Shown: positions 1-10,439, counted from the stretch's first letter. The stretch is 64,000 nucleotides of DNA from Gimesia benthica (GCF_009720525.1 NZ_CP043930.1:124001-188000); one strand, 5' to 3'. Numbers and translations are program-made. Notes: generated by a model not told the origin, from the letters alone.

Positions 1-175
1 GTCCAAGTCAGCCCTGACGTTGTTAAATCATTGTACACCAGATTGAGTTCATTAATTCAAGCATAATTTGTCCCGTTTTTCTCTTTTTAAAATCTTTCTT
101 AGGTAGTGACCTGGCCTACCGACGATTTGATTTCGGGTCAGCAGCAGAAATGACGACTAGAATTGCGCTCTATTA

Positions 176-215
176 ACGAAAACAGGCCCGCCTCTGAGAT
201 ACAGAGACAGGCCTG
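176..215 (-). terminator. Rho-independent terminator of the DUF1501 gene
   Basis: Two 14-base arms at 183-196 and 202-215 pair with only two G-U wobbles around a 5-base loop. Read on the minus strand they are followed by a short T-rich tail (TTTTCG). The element sits about 26 bases past the stop codon at 242. The rest of 1-241 shows no gene. Confidence 0.75.
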
Positions 216-241
216 ATTCAAGATAAAATTATATTAGCCGT

Positions 242-1714
242 TTATCCCATCAGTTTGGTAACGGCTTGTGCTTTCACCAGTTCGCGTGGCTGATTCAGGT
301 GATTATAGACGATGGTTTCGGGGTTGATTCCGAACGAATGATAGATCGTTGCCAGCAGTTCCCGTGGATGAACGGGATCCTTACGCGGACTGGAACCGGT
401 CTTATCGGATTCGCCGTGAACATATCCCCGTTTCATCCCGGCCCCTGCGAGCAGAGATGTGTAACAGTAGGGCCAGTGATCTCGACCGTCGTCACTGTTT
501 GAGTTCCCTGAAGTACTGACACCGCGTTGAGGACTGCGGCCAAATTCACCCACTGCCACAACCAGTGTTTCGTCCAGTGTGCCCCGATCATACAGGTCAG
601 AAATCAGACTGGCGAGTCCCTGGTCAAACATGGGAGCAGACTGGTTCTTCAATCGATTTGTCAATCCAGTATGGACGTCCCAGGAATGGTTATTTGAATT
701 CGCGACTTTTGGCCAGACAACTTCCACCACCCGTGTCCCGGCTTCTACCAGACGCCGAGCCAGCAGGAGGCTCTGACCAAAGGTGTTGCGCCCGTACTTG
801 TCGCGGACCGCATCAGACTCCTGATCCAGGGCAAAGGCATCGCGGGCTCGACCCGAAATGACCAGATCCAAGGCCCGTGAATAGTACTTATCGAGCTTGT
901 AATCTTCGACAGCCTTGTTCAGCTGAGGCATACCCTGGTTGATGGTATCCCGCAGACTGGCACGACGCTGCAACCGGGATGTGTAGACATCCGGACGCAA
1001 CTTCAGATCATCGACGCTGATCCGGTCCATCTTATTCATATCCATATCGTCTCCCGGTGGATAGAGATAGTACGGATCATAGGCACGTCCCAGGAAACCG
1101 GCTGTCCCGGCTTTCCCGACCACATTACTCTCCTGCAGCGGTCTTGGAAGCATCACGAACGGCAGCATGGGTACCTGTGGTGGCTGGATCCGAATAATGT
1201 TTGAACCAAAGTTCGGGAAGTCTTTGGGACTTGGTGGTTCCAACTGTCCGGAAGGGCTAACCTTATCTGTGGTATAGCCTGTCAGCATCTGATAGATGGC
1301 GGCAGTATGATTGAACAGCCCCTTGGGAGTATAACTCATGGAGCGAATCATGGTGAACTTGTCATTCTGCTGCGCCAGATTCGGCAAGAGTTCGGTGAAC
1401 TGCACACCAGGCAGCTTTGTCGAAATCGGCTGGAAGACACTCCGCACGTTATCGGGAACGTTTTCCTTGGGATCCCACAGGTCCAGATGACTGGGACCGC
1501 CCTGCAGGAAGATCAGAATGACACTTTTGGCTTTCGCCCAGCCGGGGCCGCCTCCGCCTTCATTACTGTTGGCAGCAGCTTCCTGTAACTGGAGCATGGT
1601 TCCCAGCCCCATGCCCATCATACTGGAACCGCCAACTCGCAGCAGATCACGACGGGAAATTTGACTTCGAGACTCGCACGGCTCCTTGCCTGATTGACCT
1701 GGAATGATCAGCAT
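242..1714 (-). CDS. DUF1501 domain protein, Tat-exported
   Basis: A 490-residue DUF1501 family protein (sulfatase-like alkaline-phosphatase fold), very abundant in planctomycetes and of unknown substrate. A twin-arginine signal is visible (SRRDLL at residues 20-25, then a Gly/Met-rich hydrophobic stretch to about 45), so export in folded form is likely. The family signature [12 protein letters not shown] lies at 72-83, and the C-terminal EFGRSP and GRDHWP blocks are present. The ATG has a good GAGGAG ribosome site. It lies 85 bases downstream of the giant cytochrome/DUF1553 gene, the usual DUF1549/DUF1553-DUF1501 pairing, and is probably co-transcribed with it. The specific reaction is not known. 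Confidence 0.93.
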   Translation of the reverse strand: MLIIPGQSGKEPCESRSQISRRDLLRVGGSSMMGMGLGTMLQLQEAAANSNEGGGGPGWAKAKSVILIFLQGGPSHLDLWDPKENVPDNVRSVFQPISTKLPGVQFTELLPNLAQQNDKFTMIRSMSYTPKGLFNHTAAIYQMLTGYTTDKVSPSGQLEPPSPKDFPNFGSNIIRIQPPQVPMLPFVMLPRPLQESNVVGKAGTAGFLGRAYDPYYLYPPGDDMDMNKMDRISVDDLKLRPDVYTSRLQRRASLRDTINQGMPQLNKAVEDYKLDKYYSRALDLVISGRARDAFALDQESDAVRDKYGRNTFGQSLLLARRLVEAGTRVVEVVWPKVANSNNHSWDVHTGLTNRLKNQSAPMFDQGLASLISDLYDRGTLDETLVVAVGEFGRSPQRGVSTSGNSNSDDGRDHWPYCYTSLLAGAGMKRGYVHGESDKTGSSPRKDPVHPRELLATIYHSFGINPETIVYNHLNQPRELVKAQAVTKLMG

Positions 1715-1799
1715 TTCTGTGTCTCCTCAGTTTTTGTTAGAGAACTGTTTTTGAATTGTATCCATCCGCATGTATTCGATACTGCTGTCCTGATAAATC

Positions 1800-4700
1800 T
1801 TAATGATTAAACAGGAAGGCAGGGCTGTTGATTAACGCCCATGTAAGGTCCTGGGCAGCAACCAGTCGATTCTGTTTGACCTGTTCTGCACTCAACTGCA
1901 CATCATCACGCAGACGTGTCAATTTGCGATCGACGGGACGCACATTCTGCATCGCTGTCAGATGCTGCTGTAATTCGACAAGTTTGGGATCGGTTGGCCG
2001 CGGCTGTTTACTGTCCGCAACTGCTTTGATCATCGACTGCAGTTTGCTGTCTGATTTACTGTAATAGTCAAGCAGTTTCTTTTTCTCTGCAGCGTTACGC
2101 TTATCAGCCTGTTTCGCCAGAATGTTACGGATATCCTGGGGATGCTGATCGAGCGTAGTTGGTCCTTTCCCATTGGTGACAGAGAGCCGGAAACGACCGA
2201 TAGAATGCGTATTACTGCTAAAGTGCTGTTTCATGACAAAGGTCAAAATGACTCCCTGGTCATCGGCAGGTAACGGAGACTGAATGTCGAAACTGGCTTT
2301 ATGAGACTTCCCGATCTGTGGTGAGACAGCCCAGCCCTCGCCTGATGGCTTGACCTGACCATCAATGGCGGTCGCAACCAGATACGTATTCTGGCTGAAA
2401 TCTGCCTGGGAGTTAAACAGTTTCAGCTTCTGTTTCTGATCTGGTTTCGATTTTGGAGCCGCATAAACCTCGAACTCATTGAGAACGAAGTTTCCGTCTC
2501 CTGAACGTCCCGGTCCCTTTTGGGGTAGAGAATCATCGGTGAGTACTTCCAGGCGAACTGCAGAGAGCGCTTTCAGATTTGTCTGAGCAACAATCTGATA
2601 GTCGCCTTTTCCATTTTTACCTTTGGCCAGGATCGACTGATCCTGCTGTACTTCCAGGGTCGATTCGTTGGTCGCCGATAATGAGTCTGGCTTGATGACG
2701 ACCCAATTGGAACCTTTGGTTTCTTCTTTCTCCCAGGCAGCGATCCGAGATTGCAAGGATTTCTGATACTCTGTCAACTCATTTTGTAACCGTGCTGTCC
2801 TAGCCTGTTGCTCTTTGTTCAACCAGGCTTCGCGGGGGGCGATGGCCTGTTGGAACGAAACAATTTTCTCTTGTGCGTCTTTGATATTCTGAACCCGTTG
2901 ATTTTCCTGCTGAACGATCTCAGAGGGCAGGCTCTTTTCATATTCCGCCAGACGCTGCTTCAGTGACTGGTGTTCATTCTGAATCTGCTGTTGAATCAAT
3001 TTAACACCAGCCTGCTTTTCCTCAGTAGTCGCCGGACGATTTAATACCCGCAGAAAGATTGAATCGACCAAGGAAGAGTCATTATTTTCCTGCTGAACCA
3101 GCTTACTCAAGGCATTATTGGGGTCACTGATCGCATTACCGACTGTGGGACCACTGATCAGAGCCATCACCGGTCCCAGTTCAACACTCGAAGATCGTTC
3201 GCATTCACAGGGACTTTCACGCTGAGCACGACCGAACTTGGCCAGGAAGTCGCTTTTCAGTTTGAAGCCCACATCGGGAAGTTCTGCTGCCCGAGTCCCC
3301 GCAGGAACACCAGGAATATTGGATTCAGACCCGGTCACTCGACAGAGAGCATCGTAAAGTACCTCTGCTGGCAAGCGACGTGCTTTGGCATGCGAATAAT
3401 TAATCTTATCATCTTCGTTCCATTCGTTGGATTCGATAGACAGCTGATAGGTCCGCGACTGACAGATCACGCGCATCAGATGCCGTACGTCAAAATCGTG
3501 AGACAGGAAATCCTCGGTCAGTTTATCCAGCAGTTCTGGATTGGAAGGTGGATTACCAGCTCGAATGTCGTCAATCGGCTCAATCAACCCGGTTCCCGTC
3601 AGGTAACCCCAGACCCGGTTGGCATAAGCCTTGGCGAAGTACTGGTTGTCCCGAGAGGTGATCCAGCGGGCCAGTTTTTCACGCCGTGAAAGATCCGCTT
3701 TCGGATCGGCTTTGAACTCAGCAGGGTAGGGGAATTTCGGCGGTGTTTTCAAGCCGGTTCGTTCATGAATCATTTCCCCTTCGTTCTTGTCGTACACGAC
3801 CTCGAACAGGGGCTTACCACTTTCAACGGCGGTACCACCAATATTTCGTCCCTTACTTTCTGGAGCTGCTTTCAGACCAAATTGAGCGAAGAATGCCGAG
3901 GTTTCATAGTACTGATCCTGAGTCCAACGTTCGAAGGGATGGTCATGACATTTATTGCAATTGAAGCGAATTGCCAGGAACAAGTGTGTCGTATTTTCCA
4001 TCGTGTCTTCAGGTGTGCGATGGATTTTAAAGTACGATGCAGCAGGATTCGCTTTATTGGAACCACTGGCTGAAAGAATTTCGTAAGCGAACTTATCGTA
4101 AGGCATATTCTCGGAGACTGATTTTTCAATCCAGTCACGGAAATTCTTTGCCCCTTCAACGCCCAGATATTTCCGGTTGACCTGCAATAGATCAGCCCAC
4201 TTGTTAGTCCAGTGTTCTACAAATTCCGGGGAACCGAGCAGACGATCAATCAGTTCATTGCGTTTGAGGCGTGAATCGCGTTTGTCTGCCAGGAACGTTT
4301 TCACATCTTCAATCGTAGGAGGCAGACCAGTCAGATCGATGTAAACCCGCCGGATAAATTCTGCATCGGTACACAATTGAGAGGGCAGGGTTTTTGTCTT
4401 TTTCAGTTTCTGATCGACGAGTTGATCAATGTAGTTAAAAACCGGTTGCTGCTTCCAGGCAAATTCAGAGCGATCGCCCATGACAGTAACGGTCGTGGCT
4501 GCATACTTCCCTTCGTAGCGGGCCAGCAGTGGCGCTTCGCCTCGACGCAGGACTTCAGCAATTCCGCCATGATGCATTTTGGCAACTTCGATATTACTGC
4601 TGTCAATGAAGGCATCACTGGTGACATCCCGTTCTTCTCCATTGGAATAGGTGGCCAGGACACGGAACTGCTGCAGCAGACCGGCGCGTGGTACAACCGG

Positions 4701-5978
4701 ATTCTCAGGCACGACCCTGATCCGTTCTACCCGGGCCGCTTCCCGGTCCAGAGGTGTTCCCTTATTGATCCAGGAAGAGACGATCTGGTAGTGTGCGTCC
4801 CCGGGCAAGGCCAGCTGTCCCCCCTTGTGAGGCACTTCAGCAATCGCTTTCAACAGAATCAAACTTTGCTCTGGCGCGGCCAGATTGACACGACGTGATT
4901 TCAAGTCGTCCGTGAAGGCACGCAGGTCAAAGAGATCATCAGTTCCACGGAGAGAAAGTTTGAATCCGTCTTTCCCTTTGTTAGCACCGTGACAGAGCCC
5001 GGAATTACATCCCATTTTCGTAAACGCAGGTGCCACATCCCGCCAGTAATCCGGACTGTAATCTGCGGAGAAGGGGGGCACTTGAATTTTCGAAGTAACC
5101 TGCTGGCCCTGCAGACTGAAATTCACTTCAACAGTTCCAGGCTGCAAAGCACGCACCAGTCCGGTTTCGGAAATGTGCAGAATGGGTTTCCCTTTCTGAC
5201 TGACACTTACCAATCGAGTCAAATCTGCTTTGGCCCCGGATTTCAGATGACCGGTTACGAGAAACTGGACTGTATCATACTTCTGAGCGATTGTGGCCTG
5301 AGCAGGCTGTACTTCCAGTTTTACAATTGGGTCGGCCCCCGAGAATGTCTCCTTCGGCAGTTTCGCCTGATTGAGGTCGATCACAACGAGTTCGTTCTGT
5401 TGAGACTCTTGATTTTCAGTCTTGCCAGATCCGGGTTTCGCAGCGATTTGAGGCTGCGTCTGCTTTAATGGGACCGGAACAAATGACTTTTTCAGTTTTC
5501 CAGTAGCGGAATCATATAACCGTATCCGGCCATCCTGTCCAGCGGCTGCAATCACGGCCCCCTGAGGATGATAGCAGACAGTATAAAGTCCTGATTCAGG
5601 CACCTGGGCTTCACTGACCAGTTTCACATTCTGAGTGCGGCTCTCTTCAATCTGCTTCTTTTCGGCAGCACTGCGCGAAGCGACTCGTTTGTTTAAGATT
5701 GCAACCAGATTGTCAGGAAATTTCTCGGCAATATCGAAGGAAAAGACTTTCAATTCCCCGGTATGATTGAGACTGCTGACTGCGACGAGTTGTTTGCCGT
5801 TAGGATGAATGTCGACACCAAAGATCCGGCCTTTGAGGGCAGGGAAGGTCCGCACCAGATTCGCATCATCGCCAATCACGCGATTGGACTGACGGAAGAC
5901 CTGATACAACTTGGGAACCCCGTCTGCACCACCGACCAGAACCGTATCCTGTGTAGGATGGCGATCGATGGCTGCCAA
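1800..5978 (-). CDS. Giant DUF1549/DUF1553 protein, C-terminal part (frameshifted from the gene start at 6964)
   Basis: This 1392-residue frame begins in the middle of a WD40 propeller. It continues with a bacterial Ig-like (Big_2) domain at about 215-300, a haem-like CX4CH motif (GCNSGLCHG, about 320), DUF1549 (about 540-760, containing CNKCHDHPFERW), and DUF1553 (about 810 to the end). The DUF1553 part is interrupted by a coiled-coil/carbohydrate-module-like insertion. It has no signal peptide of its own and its first residues continue the blade that is cut off in the frame ending at 5876. Adding one base to the C5 run at 5980-5984 joins both into one protein of about 1721 residues. The family is exported or periplasmic, and its role in polymer or redox metabolism is unresolved. 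A DUF1501 gene follows. Confidence 0.9.
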   Translation of the reverse strand: MAAIDRHPTQDTVLVGGADGVPKLYQVFRQSNRVIGDDANLVRTFPALKGRIFGVDIHPNGKQLVAVSSLNHTGELKVFSFDIAEKFPDNLVAILNKRVASRSAAEKKQIEESRTQNVKLVSEAQVPESGLYTVCYHPQGAVIAAAGQDGRIRLYDSATGKLKKSFVPVPLKQTQPQIAAKPGSGKTENQESQQNELVVIDLNQAKLPKETFSGADPIVKLEVQPAQATIAQKYDTVQFLVTGHLKSGAKADLTRLVSVSQKGKPILHISETGLVRALQPGTVEVNFSLQGQQVTSKIQVPPFSADYSPDYWRDVAPAFTKMGCNSGLCHGANKGKDGFKLSLRGTDDLFDLRAFTDDLKSRRVNLAAPEQSLILLKAIAEVPHKGGQLALPGDAHYQIVSSWINKGTPLDREAARVERIRVVPENPVVPRAGLLQQFRVLATYSNGEERDVTSDAFIDSSNIEVAKMHHGGIAEVLRRGEAPLLARYEGKYAATTVTVMGDRSEFAWKQQPVFNYIDQLVDQKLKKTKTLPSQLCTDAEFIRRVYIDLTGLPPTIEDVKTFLADKRDSRLKRNELIDRLLGSPEFVEHWTNKWADLLQVNRKYLGVEGAKNFRDWIEKSVSENMPYDKFAYEILSASGSNKANPAASYFKIHRTPEDTMENTTHLFLAIRFNCNKCHDHPFERWTQDQYYETSAFFAQFGLKAAPESKGRNIGGTAVESGKPLFEVVYDKNEGEMIHERTGLKTPPKFPYPAEFKADPKADLSRREKLARWITSRDNQYFAKAYANRVWGYLTGTGLIEPIDDIRAGNPPSNPELLDKLTEDFLSHDFDVRHLMRVICQSRTYQLSIESNEWNEDDKINYSHAKARRLPAEVLYDALCRVTGSESNIPGVPAGTRAAELPDVGFKLKSDFLAKFGRAQRESPCECERSSSVELGPVMALISGPTVGNAISDPNNALSKLVQQENNDSSLVDSIFLRVLNRPATTEEKQAGVKLIQQQIQNEHQSLKQRLAEYEKSLPSEIVQQENQRVQNIKDAQEKIVSFQQAIAPREAWLNKEQQARTARLQNELTEYQKSLQSRIAAWEKEETKGSNWVVIKPDSLSATNESTLEVQQDQSILAKGKNGKGDYQIVAQTNLKALSAVRLEVLTDDSLPQKGPGRSGDGNFVLNEFEVYAAPKSKPDQKQKLKLFNSQADFSQNTYLVATAIDGQVKPSGEGWAVSPQIGKSHKASFDIQSPLPADDQGVILTFVMKQHFSSNTHSIGRFRLSVTNGKGPTTLDQHPQDIRNILAKQADKRNAAEKKKLLDYYSKSDSKLQSMIKAVADSKQPRPTDPKLVELQQHLTAMQNVRPVDRKLTRLRDDVQLSAEQVKQNRLVAAQDLTWALINSPAFLFNH

Positions 5979-6964
5979 TCCCCCGTGAGTGCTTTGGGAG
6001 TAATCGATGTTATGTTATCGATGAACCGCTGTGTTTTGACTTCGGTCAGTTTGGTAGTGCGGTCCCGGCTGACAGAAATCACATGACTTCCATCTTTAGA
6101 AAATACGGTATCCAACACCCAGTCGTAGTGTGCTCCCTGGTAGAGAATTTCTTTACCGGTAGCGACCTCAACTGCACGAAGAGTGTTATCGCTGCAACCA
6201 AAGGCCAGCAGCTTTCCATCGGGAGACCAGCTGGCGCCATAGATTGTGTCGTAGGTGAGGGGAATCGACTTGACGAGTGACTGCTGCGCCACATCCCAGA
6301 TCTGGATTTCGCCCCGTTCTGCAGGGGTTCCCCCCGTGACAGCCAGGAATTTCCCATCAGGAGAGAAGGTGACCGATTCGATCCGCTGTGATTTACCAAT
6401 CAGACGACCGACAATCTGGTCTCCTTCCGCTTTATGCAAAAGGACCTCATGAAAGCCGGCGACAGCCAGGAGTTTCCCATCGGGAGAATAGTCCAGGGAA
6501 GTAATGACAGGCGGTGCTGAATAAGTCGGTGGATTTTCTTTATTAAAGCGATACTCCACTTTTGCCGGCGAGTCATTCACGGCTCCCTGCTGGATCCAGG
6601 TACGGATCAGGGTGATCTGCTCCTGAGCCAGCGGCGTTTTCGCCTTGGGCATTTCGGCTTCGTTACCCTCAGGTGTAATCAATTTTACCAGGTAACTTTC
6701 ATCCGGCTTGCCCGGAACGATGGCAGCCGATTCACTTTCGCCTCCTTTTAACAGGTCGACGAATTCAGTGACAACATAATCACCCTCCGGATTTCGTGGA
6801 TGGTGACAGCCGGCACAGTGAGCCTGCAAAATCGGTCGGACCTGCTGGTAAAAGCTGACCTTTTGATCCGCATGAGAAGGAGTTGCATCGATGAGCGTCG
6901 TAAAGAAAACCGAGCAGAGCGCAAAGCCGGAAAAAGAATAAGCGCGGAACTTGTCGAAGGACAT
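5876..6964 (-). CDS. Cytochrome c-like/WD40 protein, N-terminal part of the giant DUF1549/DUF1553 gene
   Basis: This holds the true start of the gene that continues to 1800. It has a signal peptide (about 1-32), then a PSCyt1-type single-haem domain with CAGCH (C50, C53, H54), and WD40 repeats from about 150 onward. The last 40 or so residues after the C5 run at 5980-5984 are out of frame and do not resemble a WD40 blade, while the overlapping frame does. The ATG at 6964 has an AAGGGGG ribosome site. Read as an independent 362-residue protein it would have a broken propeller. The likely full product is one exported cytochrome/propeller/DUF1549/DUF1553 protein. Confidence 0.85.
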   Translation of the reverse strand: MSFDKFRAYSFSGFALCSVFFTTLIDATPSHADQKVSFYQQVRPILQAHCAGCHHPRNPEGDYVVTEFVDLLKGGESESAAIVPGKPDESYLVKLITPEGNEAEMPKAKTPLAQEQITLIRTWIQQGAVNDSPAKVEYRFNKENPPTYSAPPVITSLDYSPDGKLLAVAGFHEVLLHKAEGDQIVGRLIGKSQRIESVTFSPDGKFLAVTGGTPAERGEIQIWDVAQQSLVKSIPLTYDTIYGASWSPDGKLLAFGCSDNTLRAVEVATGKEILYQGAHYDWVLDTVFSKDGSHVISVSRDRTTKLTEVKTQRFIDNITSITPKALTGDWQPSIAILHRIRFWSVVQTGFPSCIRSSVSPIA

Positions 6965-7329
6965 GAACCAGAACCCCCTTTTATCAAACCTAAGTTAAAA
7001 TAACTCTGGTGGTGAAAAGAGGTAAATCTCTTCTCATTGCCCCTGAATGGTTTTGAAAGGGCTCTCAGAAATAGAGCGTGTTATCAAACAGGGTGAGAGT
7101 AGTGGAAGGATAAGTTAAGCCGACAGAAAACTACCGGAAACTTAAATCTCGCATGCAATGATATACATATTCTATTATGAATAGATCCTAATTCTTCGTC
7201 GATAAGAATTTCTGCTTTTTCAATAAATTTTTGGAGATTTCCACTCTTTCTGTCAGTCATTAAATCGAAGCTAAATCCAGTGACTGATTACTTTTTTATA
7301 TTGCGGCTTCACAGCCCATCAAAACGAGA
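6965..7329. other. Intergenic stretch between two minus-strand operons
   Basis: No gene is supported here. The stretch should carry the promoter of the gene starting at 6964, but I could not identify convincing -35/-10 boxes. A short inverted repeat (TCAGTCA at 7253-7259, TGACTGA at 7281-7287) is present. It ends at the terminator of the vWA gene. Confidence 0.5.
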
Positions 7330-7362
7330 AAAGAGGTGGCCGACTTTCGACCACCTCTTTCT
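7325..7362 (-). terminator. Terminator of the TadE/TadG-like operon
   Basis: Perfect 10-base arms AAAGAGGTGG (7330-7339) and CCACCTCTTT (7351-7360) enclose an 11-base loop. On the minus strand the stem runs into a T-rich stretch. It lies about 52 bases past the stop at 7414. Confidence 0.75.
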
Positions 7363-7413
7363 CACTCAGGTAGAAATCAACCCAAGCAGGTATGATTCGA
7401 CAATCGTTGAGAC

Positions 7414-9210
7414 TTAGAAATCACTTTCCGGATCTGCCAGTAATTTCGCTGGCGGAACATTGGCTGCAATCTTACCAAAGGCGATTAACAGCTGTGATCG
7501 CATCTCTTCGATCGTCGCACCACCGGGAGCATCGATACTGATCCCGTTGCAGGCCTTGGCAATGGCCCGCATCAGGTCTCGGTCTGCACCTGCCCCAACG
7601 GTCATGGTATGCACGGTATACCCCAGGTTGGCCGCTTCCACAGCCTGCCAGAGAGCATATTGCTTATGACGATCGCCGGTCTGATAATCAGCCTGTCCAT
7701 CGCCATCGAAATCTGTCACGTCATCCCAGTTCCAGTTCCCCGGGAGGGACCAGTCCGAAGGGGAACGGTTAGCGTTACCATCGGTCATTACCAGAATCGT
7801 AGGACGTGCACCAGCTCGACCGTGAGAACTCAGCAATTCTCTGGCATCACGGATCCCGTAACCCATCCCGGTGTAGGGAGCATAGTGAGAAGCCTGCTTG
7901 TGTCGCTGAATTGTATTAATATCAGTGTAGCTGTTGGTGATGAGTTCATCTCCCAAATTCACCGATTCCGGAACACCGTCATCGTTGAGAACTGATTCGA
8001 CTCGAGAGGAATCATCATAGGTCACCAGCCCGATGTGGTCACCAAACTCCAGCCCCCCCAGGAACTGGCTAAACAGTGTCACCCCGTTTTTCATCGCGTG
8101 GAATGGATAAATCGGAGCCCGCCAGAGATCCTCTGACTGATTATTCTTCTTACGACGTTCGATCAGGTAACCCACCAGTGTGCGGTAACCATACTTTTTC
8201 CGGTAACCGTAGTTACTGACCGCACCGTCTGTTCGAACCCACCGGATATAACCCTTCCACAGGTTTTTGTTCGAATAACCTGTGGGCTGGCCATTCAGAC
8301 TTCCGTAGTAATTTTTACCTTCCTGTGGGAAGGGGTATTTCAAATTGCCATTAGCGTCCATCTCATCGAGGCCCAGTGCCCAGAAGATGTAATCATCGTC
8401 ACTGGAACTAATATACTGTCCCTCGGCGGAGTTAATCTTTCCGTAACCTTCAGGTGGGAATTTGAGTTTCGCTGAATTTGAATAGGTCGCACCGGAATCC
8501 ACCAGTGTATTCCAGATTTCATCCAGGTTTGCTTCCACAGCAGACTTCCCCAGACGATACGAGGACATGGCATCAAATTCACTGTCGTAGCTCATCGAAC
8601 CGGAGTAGTCGAGCACGAGCACAATATCACGTGCCTCGATGAAGGCGATCGCAGATGTGGTAATAGAAGCCGTCTTTTCTCCCATGATTCCAGCGAAGAA
8701 CAGTTGCAGCTGGGAGTCTGGCTTACCTTCTTCTGAATTATCACGACGGGCAATAACTTTCACCACGTTATATGGTTTGGCAGTTTCCCCCCAGATCATG
8801 TGAAAAGTTCCAGAGGCGTCCTGGTACCGTTTGCCGAATTTGACATCGGTCTCCGGATCCACATACACGCCATTCAGGCCGGCGACTTTCTCGGCCATCG
8901 CTTTCGCTGCTTCGACCGCAATTGAATTAGCATCCTGCACGTTGCTCGACACATCACCGCCCTCTGTGATACCGTCTGCCGTTGTCTGAACGGCATCTGT
9001 AATCTGTTGCGCCGCAGCCAGGGCGGCTGCCTCGACTGCATTGCGCATTTTCGTTTTGGTCATTGTGATCACTGCGATATCAATCCCGAACGCCATGAAG
9101 CCCATGGTCGCAACGAGGAACGGAACCGCCATCACCATGAACGCACCACGACGACTTTGATCGCCGGGTAGATTCACGTTCGCTTTTCTGGCTCGTTGAA
9201 ACAGTTTCAT
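7414..9210 (-). CDS. TadG-like pilus assembly protein with von Willebrand factor A domain
   Basis: A 598-residue protein. The N-terminal region (about 20-70) is a TadG/TadE-type signal-anchor: RRGAF, a hydrophobic helix, then MRNAVEAAALAAAQ, as in Flp pilus minor pilins. From about 195 a vWA domain begins with the intact metal-binding MIDAS motif DYSGS (D201, S203, S205); a large insertion rich in Tyr/Gly separates it from later MIDAS parts (VMTDGNAN). vWA-TadG proteins are surface-associated and likely act in adhesion or Flp-pilus assembly. It is the last of three co-directional Tad-like genes. No TadA ATPase, TadB/C or CpaA is in the window, so the secretion machinery must be encoded elsewhere. 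Confidence 0.9.
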   Translation of the reverse strand: MKLFQRARKANVNLPGDQSRRGAFMVMAVPFLVATMGFMAFGIDIAVITMTKTKMRNAVEAAALAAAQQITDAVQTTADGITEGGDVSSNVQDANSIAVEAAKAMAEKVAGLNGVYVDPETDVKFGKRYQDASGTFHMIWGETAKPYNVVKVIARRDNSEEGKPDSQLQLFFAGIMGEKTASITTSAIAFIEARDIVLVLDYSGSMSYDSEFDAMSSYRLGKSAVEANLDEIWNTLVDSGATYSNSAKLKFPPEGYGKINSAEGQYISSSDDDYIFWALGLDEMDANGNLKYPFPQEGKNYYGSLNGQPTGYSNKNLWKGYIRWVRTDGAVSNYGYRKKYGYRTLVGYLIERRKKNNQSEDLWRAPIYPFHAMKNGVTLFSQFLGGLEFGDHIGLVTYDDSSRVESVLNDDGVPESVNLGDELITNSYTDINTIQRHKQASHYAPYTGMGYGIRDARELLSSHGRAGARPTILVMTDGNANRSPSDWSLPGNWNWDDVTDFDGDGQADYQTGDRHKQYALWQAVEAANLGYTVHTMTVGAGADRDLMRAIAKACNGISIDAPGGATIEEMRSQLLIAFGKIAANVPPAKLLADPESDF

Positions 9211-9280
9211 TTTACCCCCTCTAACTCCCCGATATTAAAAGTTGTTATCTCTGAATGCTGCTGATCACTATTAGTTTTTG

Positions 9281-9856
9281 TTACTCGCTAACAATCTTTG
9301 TTGTGCCGTTATTTAAAATCAGATCCCACACCGCATCACCCGTCATGGGTTTGGCCATAGAACCTTCCAGATTCATAATATCGGTCAGTTTGGAATTCAT
9401 TGCTCCCTCCGGAATCTCAATTCCAATCCGGAACAGACGATTGCGATTGTCTGGATCACTCAAATCAAAAGTATCTCCAGAACTGGGAGGATTAGGCATG
9501 GGATCCAGAGCATTACCATCTGCGTCATCAGCGTGGGTGATCGTGATCGTCAGATTGCTCTCATCATTTTCGATACCGGAAGCACGCAGAAAGTTACGCA
9601 CATCCAGAATAATTTTATCGTTCAGCGAAGTACCCGAGGGTAAATCGAGATCAGCATCCATAGATGCCAGACGTCCTGCCTGGGACAGGGCGGCTTCCAT
9701 AACAGTCGTGGTGTGTACAGCGCGCCGGACGGCTACCATTCCCAGCACCAGAGCCAGGAACACAGGTGCGATAACGGCAAATTCGACCGCAGCAACACCT
9801 CTACGGTCGGAATCCAGTCGGTTTGATTTGGTTTTTCTGATATAGTTGGTTCTCAT
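9281..9856 (-). CDS. TadE-like pilus assembly protein
   Basis: A small pseudopilin-like membrane protein. The start ATG at 9856 is chosen because it puts the basic stretch and the TadE signature (RRGVAAVEFAVIAPVFLALVL) right at the N-terminus and has a GGGGGAAGAG ribosome site; the open frame extends to 9931 but without a better start. The rest is a soluble domain of about 130 residues facing outward. It lies between another TadE-like gene and the vWA/TadG gene, 70 bases from the latter, and is probably co-transcribed. Confidence 0.88.
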   Translation of the reverse strand: MRTNYIRKTKSNRLDSDRRGVAAVEFAVIAPVFLALVLGMVAVRRAVHTTTVMEAALSQAGRLASMDADLDLPSGTSLNDKIILDVRNFLRASGIENDESNLTITITHADDADGNALDPMPNPPSSGDTFDLSDPDNRNRLFRIGIEIPEGAMNSKLTDIMNLEGSMAKPMTGDAVWDLILNNGTTKIVSE

Positions 9857-9911
9857 GAAGTCTCTTCCCCCTGCAGTGACGTACCACAGGCTGACATGTT
9901 TTCCCGGATGA

Positions 9912-10439
9912 TCACTCGTGTCGCCTGACACTGTGTCCGGAAAGGACCAGGTTTCTCTCTTTATCAGCTGCCTCAGCTGCTTTTACCGGGTCCACGAAAA
10001 ATGAATTGAGCAATCGCACATCTTTGTATGGCACTTCCACACGAACGATAAACAGCTGTGCTTTCTCCGCATTCGCCAGTTCAAGATCAGGTAACTCGGA
10101 AAAATTGATCTGTTCTACATCCGCGCCTGGAGTGTCGAACTGGCTTGCATTCTTGACCATAATTGTGGCCAGATTTGAGTCAAAAACGGTGTCAAGCAGA
10201 TCTCGAACACGTGTTTCGACCTGGGCCGTGGTGACATCTTCGCAGCGCCCCAGCTTGGCCCCTTCCTGCGTTGCTTCCTGAATGATATTCGAAATCATGT
10301 AGGCATAACCAAACTCAAAGATTGCGTAGACGAACACCAGAAACACTGGCGCCACGAATGCCAGTTCCACCAGTGTGGTTCCGGAACGCACCTGCTTCGA
10401 TTTTTGATTGAATGCCCAACGGCTGTGCCGCTTCAACAT
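9912..10439 (-). CDS. TadE-like pilus assembly protein (first of the operon)
   Basis: The frame is open from 10742, but the ATG at 10439 is the likely start: it follows a CGAGG ribosome site and gives the standard TadE layout (basic N-terminus, then SGTTLVELAFVAPVFLVFVYAIFEFGYAYM as the membrane anchor with the conserved Glu). About 175 residues. The first gene of a TadE-TadE-TadG/vWA set transcribed leftwards. The upstream 300 codons of open frame look non-coding. Confidence 0.85.
   Translation of the reverse strand: MLKRHSRWAFNQKSKQVRSGTTLVELAFVAPVFLVFVYAIFEFGYAYMISNIIQEATQEGAKLGRCEDVTTAQVETRVRDLLDTVFDSNLATIMVKNASQFDTPGADVEQINFSELPDLELANAEKAQLFIVRVEVPYKDVRLLNSFFVDPVKAAEAADKERNLVLSGHSVRRHE

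Noticed and set aside
5876..5978. Programmed -1 frameshifting on GGGGG in the giant gene
   Set aside because: Possible in principle, but four further breaks of the same kind in the window make missing bases in the assembly the simpler explanation.
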